Source: Theobroma cacao (taxonomy: Eukaryota > Streptophyta > Magnoliopsida > Malvales > Malvaceae). From it: 64,000 bases of DNA. Every line of letters begins with the position of its first letter. Positions within the stretch are counted from its first letter, which is position 1. The notes under the pieces were generated by a model. That model had not been told where the DNA came from, searched no databases, and worked only from the letters and a program-made list of their open reading frames with translations. The DNA is taken from contig NC_030858.1 in assembly GCF_000208745.1 (NCBI RefSeq), positions 22,064,928-22,128,927 on the forward strand. The letters run 5' to 3'. A program made the translations under genes and the position numbers. Shown piece after piece: positions 24,563 through 36,431 of this stretch.

Positions 24563-26208
24563 TCCCCTTTTTGTTATATAAAAAAAGTTTAGAAGTGTAA
24601 GCATTAAAATATATCAAGCATTACGATGTTTAAGTGCAAGATGTGGGCATAACAATAATGAAATTCAAGAACAATTGGCACAATAAGTGACATACCCTTG
24701 AGAGAAAAAGGGTATTCAATAAGCACATAATGTTACTGATGTTCAGCTCCAATGCCAAGTGTTAAATCTCAACATACCAATTGTTAAAGTATAATCCCTT
24801 TTTCGTAAGAGCAAATAAGCACAAGATCAATTTTAAGGGATAAACTCATTTTAAAGCTGCCTATATCATTTGGCATAATATTAGTAAAGACTCCCCATTT
24901 TAAAAGGACTTTCAGCATTTTAAGCATATCAATTTAAGACTTAAACATGTTTAAGGAAGCTCAAGTGAAAAAAGAGAATATAAGCTTGATGCAAGGTCAA
25001 GACTAGATACCAATTTAGAAGATTTAGAGCTTGATACCAATTATGCATCTCATTATTCAAGTAGGAGTGACAAACAATGTAAAGCACCATATCAATTTGG
25101 AGTTGAAAAGATGTTACCATGAATGAAGAACACCAATTGTTGAATTCTCACCATAACTTGTCATTAAATATCTTAAGCGCTTATGATACCAATGTGAAAT
25201 AAAGTTCGGAACAATGATCAACTCCCCTTTAAGAATTCTTAAGCTTAGCATCAATTGTTATACATTCCTAAGAGATCAAATGTTAGAAGAGTAAACATGA
25301 GCCTAGAATAAATGGGCATTCAAGTAGATATTCATATATTCATCTAATAATCAAATATTCGTAGAACTATGTACGTATGAGCATTTAAATAGATGTTCAA
25401 CATAGGTATCAAGTACCTATATTTTCAAGATATTTGTAAATTAGTTCTTAGGCATGTCTAAGGTATCAATAGTCATCAAGTATCATCTAACATTCTCAAT
25501 ATTTATTAAGCATTATCAATCATAAGCATCATAAACTTTTCTTAGTAATATCAACCAAGCATTTTCAAGGAATATTTTCCAAAGAGTGTAAGAAACAATT
25601 AATTCAAGGAGAAATTCCATATCAAAAATATATCATCATTAAATATCACTTAATAAGCATTCTTCTAAAATATTTTCAACCAAGCATTGCAAGAAATATT
25701 CTTTAAATTATATACAACACTATCAATTCATGGAGAAATTTTCACATTAAGAAAATATCAATATCAATGAAGCATTACCAAGGCATTTAGCACATCTTGC
25801 AATTATATAGAGGAATGTTGTAATTAAGCAAGCACAAGCATGATTGCAAGGAAAATCTTGGCTATTTTTGCTAATCATGATTTCAATTTGTTCCACAAAA
25901 TGCAAGCATAATTTGTTCCATGAAATGCAAGCATGATTTCACTCTTCCAAAAAATATAGACACGTATCCATTAAAAGATATGCAATTATTAAAGTTCAAG
26001 GTACATGCTATTTCTCAATGATCCATGATTTATGAGTGATACCAATTGTATGAAATGTTGGACATAAAGCACTCAACCCATGAATATATTTAAAATGATT
26101 ATTTAATCATCAATGCATACCAATTGTCAAGATTCAAGAAATAAGTTTTCAATTAAAGCTCATTAGGCATTCATTGTAAAATTAAGTTATAGGCCATTTT
26201 TCATTTTA
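24563..26208 (-). mobile_element. Internal spacer of copia H, noncoding, rich in ACCAATTGT
   Basis: Continuous with 13564-13800 before the Tekay insertion. No RT or RNase H is recognisable on either strand. A motif (GAT)ACCAATTGT or close variants recurs about ten times between 24660 and 26130 (for example near 24776, 25010, 25131, 26042, 26118), mixed with AAGCATT and ATCAAGT words. It is probably the long noncoding 3' spacer of the element, heavily decayed; its function is unknown. Confidence 0.5.
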
Positions 26209-26649
26209 GAGCTTGTTTGACTTGGCTTTTTTATACCTTAAAAGCTATTATGAAGCTTTTGTTAAAAATAATAGCTTTTAAAATTAAGTTACAACTGTTT
26301 GGTAAATTTACTTTTTTAAGTTTTTTTTATAGATAAGCTGTTTTGCAAAATAACTTATATAATCTCTAATTTTAGTTAAAATTACCATAAAGGGTATTTA
26401 ATAAATAACTTTTTATTAATCATGATTTTCTTTGTTCATTATGTAAAAAAGTTAACTTTATTTTTTTATTTATTTAAAACAAAATTTTGAAAATATAAAA
26501 AGCATCTTTATATAACATAAAGGTTATAATTAATAATAAATCATAAAAAAAGAATTCTACAAATAATTTATAAGTAACACAAAATTCATAAATAGCTCAT
26601 AAATCAATGATATCTATTTTCCATCAATGCAACAGCTATTTGGTTGTGA

Positions 26650-27921
26650 ACTTTACCCATGTAACTATCATCTAATGCTCTTTTATAAGTATATGAATCA
26701 ATTTCTTCATCATTACTTCTTTCTTCTTGAGTCTCAAGAACATATTGGGATTACAATGACATTTGTCAAACCCCTCATCTATAACAGCACATTGTCTGAT
26801 GTAGTTATGAAGTATCGTCGTTGCAACAATAATCTTTTCCTGTTTTATCAGTAGAAATGGCTTTATATCACGTAAAATATACCACCTGTTCTTCCAAACT
26901 CCAATTGTTAGTTCAATGACATTTCTTAATGAAGAATGTGCATGGTAAATGTTTTTTCTACACTTTCTAGCTTACTACAACTTCTAAAATAAGAAATGTG
27001 GTATCTTTCACCTTTATAGGGTGCTAGATACCTTTTCATATTAGGATAACCTGCATCCAATATATAATATTTACGTAAAAATATAAGTTTTAGTATTAGT
27101 TCATTAAAAAAATTCAAGACATAAATATATAAAATGGCAAACTTTATTTCATAAAAATTATAAGTTATACCTTCTAGAGGGTGAAAGAACACACTTTTCA
27201 TTTCTTTTAGCATAGTTGAAAAGATACGGGTGTCATATGTAGTGCCAGGCTAACCAACAACCACAAAAGTAAATAACATGTGAAAGTTACACATTAACAT
27301 GACGTTGTGTGTTGGATATCCCTTTTGACTAATAAAACAAATTTGATTATTTGCAAGAGGAATGGTAGGAAAATGTGATCCATTTATGGCACCAATGCAC
27401 CCTTGAAAATAAGGACAATGTCTACGATTATTTTTAATTTTGGATGAAACTTCTGCAAATTAAAAATTTAGAGCCTTGACTATTTCAGTGGTTAGTAAAC
27501 ATAAAATGTCTAACACTTTATTGAACTTTCTACTTACAGTCTTTCCTAAGTTTTTAAATTTATTTTAGACATTGCAATTTTTTTCGTTGTGTGCACAAGT
27601 CCAAAGAAACATAACGAATGCCTTCAATGTTGTTACGTCTTTAGATGGAAGTAACCATCCCTTATTCATCAATGTATTTGTAAGTTGCAATACAACATGT
27701 GATTCCATCCTAAACAATCTATAACTTTCACCCGGAGTTTGTAAAGTTTCATGTACCAAATTCCATCCATTAGAATAATTGAATTTGTTTCCTTGTTTCA
27801 TTAAGTATTTCATGTTATATGCAATTGCACTAACAGCTCTTGCATATATGTTTTGATAAAATCTTGCACATTTTCTTCTTTTTACAACTTGTACTGATGC
27901 TTTTACTTCATTAGAAGACAT
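26650..27921 (-). pseudogene. Harbinger DDE transposase, broken
   Basis: The N-terminal part (27921-27565, 118 residues) is open and begins MSSNEVKAS. It contains SYRLFRMESHVVLQLTNTL, the usual segment before the DDE domain. The rest is in several frames: CIGAINGSHFP (Asp of the first catalytic motif is Asn), GTTYDTRIFSTML, then YILDAGYPNMKRYLAPYKG (about 27070-27000), followed by weak VWKNRWYI-like and TTSDNVLL text down to about 26780. Stops and shifts are numerous. It would have cut and pasted the element; it cannot now. Confidence 0.8.
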
Positions 27922-28699
27922 CTATTTGACAATATCAAAATACATAAGTAAAAATCCAAATATATCAACTAAAAAAAACAAATATTATTTAAACAAATCA
28001 AATAGTACAAATAACAATTCAAATAAATGTAACATGGACAGTAGCAAATTCTTTCAAACACCAACTCAATTACACATAACAAGTAACATAAATACAAAGA
28101 GAAAGTAGTTTAAAGTTCAACATTAATCTAAAATAAACAAATCAAATCCTAAACTAATCAACTACTCCTACCACAGTTTTTGGATAGATTATGCTCATAT
28201 TGAATTTAGTTTAGCTTATCACTTAAATTTGGCAAAGAAACAAAAATGAGTCTATTTTCTTCCTTTTTAATTAAATTCATTTGCACTTAATTGCCCCTCA
28301 TTTTGTAGAGATTTCATTGTTTGAATGCACTCTGGAATACTGTATTGTTCTACGGCTTGCGATGAAATTGTAATTTCAGCACTTTTAGTTGCATTATGAC
28401 TTTTGCTACCTCACACGATCATTCCAATGTTCTTTACAAGCTTGCTAAAATCCCAGTTTTTGCCTTACCTTTTGGCACTTTTTTTCCCATTTCTTCTGGC
28501 ACCATTATTTTCCTCTTGATTTAAGTGTTTACCATAGGGCTGTCATTTTCATCACAATTTATTTCTTCAACATCAGATTCAACAATTTCTTGTAGAGGAG
28601 TTAGATATGCAGATTTGGCAGTATCTTCAAATGGTACACTTATTGGTGGTGTCCATGCATTTTAATTAATGGCTATTGTATCCCTAAATATAAATTCCA

Positions 28700-29200
28700 A
28701 TTCATCAGCATGTTCTAGCTGTGATATCAAAATCTAGTATATTTTGGATTAGCCTACATAAACATCAAATAGAAGGAAACTTTTAAATAACGTGCATATG
28801 CAAAATAACTTATAGCAGCTAAAATATATAAAATTTAAAGTACTTACTTTTATTTTGACTTCCCATCATGTGGCATTAGCTTCGATGGTTTTCGTCTCAT
28901 GGTTCTAACCCAAACTTGTTTTTTGGCCCTTCAATTGTTTCCATAAAGTCCATTTATTCCGTAAACTATCCAGTCCATTTTTCATTGCTTTTATGTATTT
29001 TTTTATCAGCATGAGTATTAAATTCCTCTACTACAACTTCCCATCTCTTAGTTCTGAATGAAATTCCTAATTTTTCACACTTACGAATCTCATCTATACA
29101 AACTTAAAGTAAGATTTTGGTAAATGACCAGATCTCACTTTGCATTATGTTTTGGTTTTTCTGAATTTCAGAAATAGGTGGAGGCATTTCGTGGCTAGCC
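28700..29200 (-). pseudogene. Harbinger Myb/SANT-like ORF1, broken
   Basis: From ATGGCTAGCC at 29200 the frame reads MASHEMPPPISEI, then after a stop IDEIRKCEKLGISFRTKRW and, in another frame, LDSLRNKWTLWKQLKGQKT. These are the hallmarks of the Myb_DNA-bind_3 domain in plant Harbinger ORF1 proteins, which bind the element ends and help import the transposase. At least four stops interrupt it, and the acidic tail further downstream is barely readable. Confidence 0.72.
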
Positions 29201-29429
29201 ATAAACTGTAACAAGATATATAAAGTAATAAATCTTGTGTAATTACTACTTCATGAAAAACTAATCATTCTTAATTCTCAACCTTTTCAAGTGGAAGAAA
29301 TTAATAATAAACACTATTAAATATACATTGCTTATGCAACACCAAAATCCAAATTTATATATATATTATATCGGTCAAGTCATTTCACATTAGGATATCT
29401 AAATGCTATGATTATGTTGATAGGCCAAA

Positions 29430-31400
29430 TGCTTAAATACCTAAAATATTCAACATGTGATGAGCTAAATCATGATCTTCTTTGCTTGGAAAACTTAATG
29501 CATCATCAACAAATTTTGGCTTAGTTTGAGAAATGAAGGCAACATATTCACTTACATGTTTAGCTTTAACTTTAGTTTTTACCCTTTGAGTAGAATCACC
29601 AATAATATTACCTTCATCAGCATCTTTCCTTACCTTTAGGTGGTTAGGCTCTTTTTTTTCAATGATTTGTTCAATGTGTTGCTCTTCTTCATATGATGCC
29701 TCATCATTTTCTTTGGATCCTTCATTATTAAGATCAAGCACTTCAATTTTCTAATAAAGGATACCTACATCATCATCAAAGTCTTCATTTTTAGGAGGAG
29801 GATTAAAATCATCAAATAACACATGAATTAACTCTTAAACCACTAATGTTCTTTTGTTGAACATTCTATATGCTTTAGAGGTTAAACAGTATCCTAGAAA
29901 GATACCTTCATCACTTTTGACATCAAATTTTTCTTGATTATCTTTCTCATTGTTTAACACATAACATTTACAACCAAATGGATGAAAACATGCAATAATA
30001 GGTTTCTTGCCTTTATAAAGTTCATAAGGTGTTTTCTTTAGCATTGGTCTAACCATTACCTTATTCACAATGTAGTATGAGGTGTTAATAGCTTTATCCC
30101 AGAAGTACCTAGGTGAATTGTTTTCACACAACATGGTCCTAGCCGTTTCGTCTAAAGTTCTACTTTTCCTCTTAACTATACCATTTTGTTGTGAAGTTCT
30201 AAAGGTTGAAAAATTATGACCATAACCATTTTCATCACATAATTGTTCAAAGCCTAAGCTTTCAAATTCTTTCCCATGATCACTTTAAACATTTGAAATT
30301 GCATACCTTTTCTCATTTTCAACTCTCTTGCAAAATGATGTGAAGACTTTAAAGCTTCATCTTTGTGAGAAAAGAAATAAACCCAAGAAAACCTAGTCTA
30401 GCCATCTACAATTACTAAGCCATAACTCTTTCCACCTAAGCTTGTGGTCCTAGTTTGTCCAAATAAATCTATGTGAAGGAGTTCTAGTGCTTTAATAATA
30501 GTTACATCTTTTTAGATTTAAATGAATTTCTTCTATGTTTTCCTTTCGCACAAGCATCACAAAGTTTGTCATTTTTAAAATTTAGCTTTGGGAGTCTTAT
30601 TACAAAATCTAAAGATGACAATTTAGAGATTGTGTTCATACTAGCATGTCCAAGTTTCCTATGTCACAACCAACTATCCTCATTCTTTTTAGCCATGAAA
30701 CAAATATTTTTTGAAGACAATACATCAAGTAAACAACATATGTATTAGCTTGCCTATGATCAATAAAAAAAATTTCATTTGTTTTAATACTTACAACATG
30801 ACAAATCAATGCTTCAAAAATGACTCTAAGACCTTTATCACAAAGTTAGCTAACACTCAATAAGTTATGCTTAAGGCCATTTAGGAATAAGACATTTTCA
30901 ATTTGAGAAAAAAAGTTTTTACCAATTGTACCAGTACTTTCAATGTGACCTTTTGAGTCATCACCAAATGTCACATTACCTTTTCTCTTTGACCTTAATT
31001 CTTTGAATGACTCTTTGCTATCAGTCATGTGTCTAGAGCATGCATTATCAAGATACCATTTTCCTTTTCATTGTGCTCTTGACTTTAAGCAAGTGTGCTT
31101 TTCCTACAAAAAGAAATTTAAATTTTTTATTTTGGTACCCAAACCTTTTTGGGTCCTTTTAAGTCAGTAACCTTGGTTCCTTTTGGAACCCACTCTAGTT
31201 TAACCACCTTATCATTTGAAATTTTGGTTCCTCTTAGAGCCCATGCATTCCTAACAACTTTGCTCTTTTGTGATGGCTTTCTCAATGGACAAGAATAAAT
31301 AGAATGTCCTACTCTAAGACAAAATATACATCTAGAAAAGCCTTCATAGTTTTGATTATTTTTAACAAACAAATTTTCAAGGTGTGTTTCATTTTAGTCT
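29430..31400 (-). pseudogene. Copia H pol: knuckle, protease, integrase; RT missing
   Basis: Read from 31400 down: a zinc knuckle CIFCLRVGHSIYSC (about 31330); a protease region where the expected DSG reads DNA (WYLDNACSRHMT, about 31045) followed by VTFGDDSKGHIESTGTIGK and LKHNLLSVS; an integrase core around 30560-30170 with a changed catalytic Glu (QQNGIVKRKSR, Lys for Glu); the integrase C-terminus, open at 30134-29835 (GCKCYVLNNEK, SDEGIFLGY); and an acidic linker (29741-29433) ending just before the RT should begin. The RT is absent here and in the flanking pieces. It is upstream of 38064-39480 once the Athila insertion is taken out. Confidence 0.85.
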
Positions 31401-31417
31401 AATCATAATTCAATCCT

Positions 31418-33795
31418 TGCTAATGATTTAGTACACACAAGTATACGTATCAAACAAGTAATATAGATAGTAAGTCTAGAATTGTATCTCACAGAGATTT
31501 ACTCCTAATTGTTCAATAAATACCAAAATTATGACATATCAATCTTATTCAAGTGACTCGATTTTATAAAAAATTAATTAAAACTAAATTAAATCAAACA
31601 CTAAACTAATTAACAGAAACTAAAAATTCACTTGAGAAAGGCAATAGATTAAACCTAAGATTATGAGTTCATTTAGCACTTCATTTGACATCTGTTTCTC
31701 TCAATATTTATATTCATTGGCAGTTTTGCTAACCTAGAATCCAAACTTATGCACAAATCTCCATCAAGATGCTTGTACAAATACCTAACTTAATTGGGTT
31801 ACTATATGTCTATAATAATCAATTAAATAAGATTCATGAAGTTAGTATTCTAATTTGGCTATGTATGGCATTTAGGCTTATGACTACCCTAATAGAGAAT
31901 TAAATCACCTAGACCTGACAATTTTAAATACAACATGTTAACACGACACGAGAAAACACGAGGTTAAACATGTTTGGGTTTAGCCTTAACGTGTTTCGTG
32001 TTTGACACGTTTAAGATACGAAATTTTTGTGTCTTAACATGTCAAACACGAGTAACACGTTTAAAACACGTTTAAACACATTTAATGAATCATGTTAATT
32101 GTGTTATTATGTTTAAACGTATAAACGTGTTTAATCGTGTGATTGTGTTTAAACGTGTATACATGACACGCTTATCAACTTGTTAAAAATTAATTGTTGA
32201 AGACTATTTTAGCCTTATTTAAATAATTTTAAATAATTATTTTAATAACATTTTTAAATTTTATAAAGATAATAATGTAATTATATCATGCCCAAATCCT
32301 AATTTTAAATTTTGTTTTGTTATATTTGATGTTCTTGTCATTTTGTTTTATTATAATTGTGTTTATAATTATTGATTTTAAATTTAAATACTAAAATTAT
32401 ATTTAATTGTAAATATTTTTATTTAATCATGTTAAATGTGTTAATCGTGTTATTAATTGTGTCTGTCATATATCGACATGTTTAACAACGTGTCTAAACA
32501 TGTCGTGTTGTGTTATACAGTTATTAAACGTATACGTATATGTGTTTCAGATTTAAGACACGAATAGTATTCGTGTTTAGCCTTAACGTGTTTCACGTCT
32601 AATCGTGTTTGACACGTTTAAGATACGAAAACACGAATTGCCAAGTCTAAAATCACCTAAGTGACGTGAACATACACTATTCAAACCTTACTCCAACCTA
32701 CAATCACTATGTCGAGGCTCATCTAGATTAACAAATCATTTAATTATTGGCCAAGCAATTAAAAGCATTGAGAATAAATTTGATTAAGTAAAACTGTACC
32801 CATTCATAATAAATAAAAGGGAAACAAATATTCAGATTACATGTTAAAATCCACCACAATTCTATAAAAAGTAAACTAGTTCATTCTGAAAAATAAAAAC
32901 ATAATCCAAAGAAAATTATCCATAAAAAAAAGTCTAGGAAAGTTAAAGAAAAAACAAAAGTTGAGAGAGAAATAGAGAGTTGTCAATTCTTGAATCTTCA
33001 ATCTTCCACGATTTTCCTAGCTTTCTTGTGTGTTTGATGGCTTCTTTGTCTCCAGAGAAACCTAGCTTAATTGTGTTTGAAGTTTCTCTCAAAAGCCCCT
33101 TTAAATAGCCCCTCAAAACCCTAGTATTTTAAAAACTCGTTAAAACTAAATGTTGAGATATTCGGCAAGAGCCACAATGCTAGCTTCCTGATAGTGTTTC
33201 TCTATGATCCTCTACAAACCAAGAAAAGTAATAAACATAAAAGTTGTAGCACTACCTCTTATATTTCCAATGATTGAAGAATCACATCAATTGGACTTCT
33301 GGAGTGAGAGTTACGCTCAAAATACCGCATCATGTTTAGTTCATGTAAATTACTATAGTTCTTCAATTTCGACAAGAATTTTGACCATGATTCGATCAAA
33401 ATTGGGCAAATTTAAAAACATAAAAGTTGTAGCATTTTCTCTTAGATTTCCATTGATCCAAGATTCTCATTAATCAGACTTTTGTAGTGCAATTTATGCC
33501 CATAATACTGAAGTATGTTTAGTGAAAATCTACACCTAACCATCATTTCGTAATTTACTTTCATGAATCTTTATGCACTTGAGAACCTTCAAATCAAAGA
33601 CTAAATCTGTGATTCTCAAATTAGGACTTTTAACATAAAAATGAGCTAAAATTATTCAAGTTAAAGTAGATCAACATGCACTAAAGTTAATAACGAAAAC
33701 TATAAAAGCTATCTAAAATTACTCAAAAACACAAAAACTTAGCTATTTTTACTAATCAAAATGTGGCAACATAACTCTATATCATAGAGTTATCA
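31418..33795 (-). repeat. 3' LTR of the Athila-like element
   Basis: Matches 36432-38063 except for the insertion at 31911-32648; without it the length is about 1.63 kb, equal to the other LTR. It contains a tandem duplication of about 182 bp: AACATAAAAGTTGTAGCA recurs at about 33235 and 33418. Confidence 0.85.
31911..32648. mobile_element. Non-autonomous TIR transposon with CACGTTT repeats
   Basis: Termini AGACCTGACAATT (31911) and AATTGCCAAGTCT (32648) are inverted copies with two mismatches. AAATCACCT stands on both sides (31902-31910, 32650-32658), and the other LTR of the host element has the uninterrupted site near 36920. Both ends carry a direct TTTAGCCTTAACGTGTTTC ... GTGTTTGACACGTTTAAG segment, and the interior is dense in CGTGTTT/AAACACG words. 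The 9-bp duplication suggests Mutator-like, or hAT if the true duplication is 8 bp. No coding sequence. Confidence 0.8.
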
Positions 33796-36431
33796 CACCC
33801 CCAAACTTACTATTTTGCTAGTCCTCGAGCAAACCTTAAGAGAAAAATAACATAACATAACATAGTTGAAAGCATCAAACTAGGAGTAAGTTGCACCAAG
33901 TCATTGATCACCTTTAATTTTCTCATAAATTATCTCATTTTTTAAACTCAAAGCAGAATACAAATATTATCAAAGTTCACATTACATTCAAATGCAAGCT
34001 CATTTTACAAATGGATTCCTCTGTGTGTGTGAAATCTCTTACAATGAAAATCATGCACTTCAGATAGGTTTATGCTCATGCAAACTCCAAACTAATTTAG
34101 GGTTTCATATGTATGTTTTTCATCTCTCTCTCCATTTATATAGGCTAGTACTTAACTAAGGATCCTTAAGAATTTATTCAGCTTGTAACTATGGCTAGGA
34201 TGTAGGATATGGGATAATATGTAGCTCAAATCACTCTAAGCACATAATTGTTCTAGGACCTATGTAGCTTTATTTTTCTTCACTAAGTACACCTTTTTCT
34301 TTTCCTTTCACTTTTCATTCATCAAGCATTTTTTTATTCTCAATTCAACACCCCCAAACTTATTTCTTTCATTGGTAGTGGGATGAATGCTTCACAAAAA
34401 TTTTTCATTTTTCTTTACACTTCACATTTTCCACTTTTTTCATCAAATAGCTCAACATATATTTCCTAAAATAATATATATACTTAGGAGTGAGGGTTGT
34501 AAAATTGAAAAATATCTCAAAGGATAAGCTAATTTTTTCATGTGTTTAATCAAAGAAAAGGACAATATAAGCTCTAAGGGGTATACTAGGGATAAAAATG
34601 TAAGTAGGTTAGCTTGAAAGGCTCAATCGATCCAAAAATGGCCTAAGTCATCTCCCTAACTAAGTATAGCCTATAATTTCACCTCAATGAAAAGTCAAAC
34701 AAATTCTAAAACTCCAAACATGGTTTAAAAAATTTACATTTACCTAAGCTTTCTCTAAAGGTACATAATAATTCAATGCAAGAGATATAGTGCTCAATTA
34801 TGAAAATCTCATCTTATCGTGATATTAAACATAAGAATTCACATAACACTCAAGCAATATTCATGCTTATTATGAGCAAAAGATTAACAAGTTAATTAGT
34901 TATCATCATTGGATAGGTAAATTAAGTAAATTAGCATAATTATCTAGTTCAAAATCTTAAAATATGCACAAAATTAAATAATGAAAAAAATTTTAACAAA
35001 AATAAACTAACCTAAAAAATCACAAAAACTAATAACAATAAAAAAGAATAAGAAAAATAAACTCCTTTATCAATGGTGGCAGTACATTAAAAGTTCTAAT
35101 TTTCTTTGTCCTCATCTTCATGCTTTGAAAACCTGCATACTCAACAAAACAAGTTAGGGAGAGGTTATAACTACTTATTTAAAAAGAAAAACAAAAACTA
35201 ACTAAATCAAGAAGTTCTTCTTTATAGTCAATAACTTGACTTTGGTTGAGGTTTTCATTCACCCTTTAAGGAGGTTTGAGTTTGCATGGAAAAGGCTTGA
35301 GGTGTGAAAAAAGCCTTTTCCTAAGATGAGGTTGTAGTGGCTTTAACTCAAGATTTGGCGCTTGCTCAACCCAAGGTGGTGGAATAGGCTGACTTTTACT
35401 TAACTTCTCAAAAAAGTTCTTCTTGAGTAATGCATTTTGGGTGTAGCCTTCAAAACACGTGTAACATTTGTGAGTTCTTTTTTCTAGCCTTTTGTTGTTA
35501 CATCTTAGACTAAACAAGCTTCAAGGAGTTTTGTTTGGATTTTTCATATCAACAACCTCTTTAGGTAACTCATCAACTGTATCCAAAAAGGGAATGAGAG
35601 GCACATATAGCTTGACTTGTGGTGGTGTAAATACTTCCTCCTCTTGCTTAACTTCTTTATCTTAAACTTACTTGTTGGAAGTATTCTCTTGCCCTACTTT
35701 ATCTCCATCATCTACCACATTCTTGCCATTTACCTCATCAAGATGCTTACCATATTCTTTTCTTATAAGATTAGGCTTAATGTCATTTGGTAAATTTTCC
35801 TAAGGCCTATTATTAATGTCATTAATAAATTGACTCATATGTGTTCTCATTGAGGCTTCATTACTTTGAATGACTACATCCATATTTACTATGTATTGCA
35901 TAAACATCTTTTCCAAAGTTGGATTCTTATTGGGTATAGGGGTTCTAACTTGTGAATGAAAGCCATTATAGAAAACAAGTTATGATGAATATGTAGGACC
36001 CTAACCATTACTCCATGAAAAATTTAGGTAATTCCACCCTGAGTTATAACTATTGAAGTATGAATTGTTTTGCTACCCATTGAAGCTTCCATCAAATTGC
36101 ATTAATTCATAATACACTAGACAACAATCACTTGAATTCTTATCTCCACAAAGCTTGCATGTCACAATAGGACTCTGAAAAACATTGTCGATTTTTTGAG
36201 ACAAAGCATCTACTTGGGCGATCAAAGCATTGATTGCATCCAATTTATAATCACTAGTAACCCTCTTAGGCACAAATTGTTCAGATAACCGTTGATAGTT
36301 ATAATAATTTATCACCTCAACCAAAAGTACCTAAAAACAAAGAAAGAAAAACTTGAATTAAGCTTAAGCTATGAATATTAATATTAGCAAAAAATAGGAA
36401 ACACAAATCCCCGGCAACAGTGTCAAAAACT
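33796..36431 (-). pseudogene. Internal region of the Athila-like element with gag remnant
   Basis: On the minus strand 36324-35960 keeps the C-terminal part of an Athila gag: a YKLDAINALIAQVDALSQKID segment, CKLCGDKNSSDCC, then SYNSGW and NFSWSNG. The downstream frame 35517-35266 is Pro/Lys-rich, typical of the linker after gag. From 35250 to 33810 there is no recognisable coding sequence, only AT-rich text. Protease, RT, RNase H and integrase are all missing, so this is a large-deletion derivative. Confidence 0.7.

Larger units (their letters stand above)
26209..29200 (-). mobile_element. PIF/Harbinger transposon relic
   Basis: It has the two genes typical of plant PIF/Harbinger elements in the same orientation, a DDE transposase (about 27921-26650) and a Myb/SANT-like protein (about 29200-28700). 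The 3' side reads TTA|GAGCTTGTTTGAC at 26206-26221, close to the usual GGGCTTGTTTGG-like terminus with a TTA target. No matching inverted terminus was found upstream of 29200, so that end seems lost. It lies between copia H spacer (up to 26208) and copia integrase sequence (from about 29430). Confidence 0.75.
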
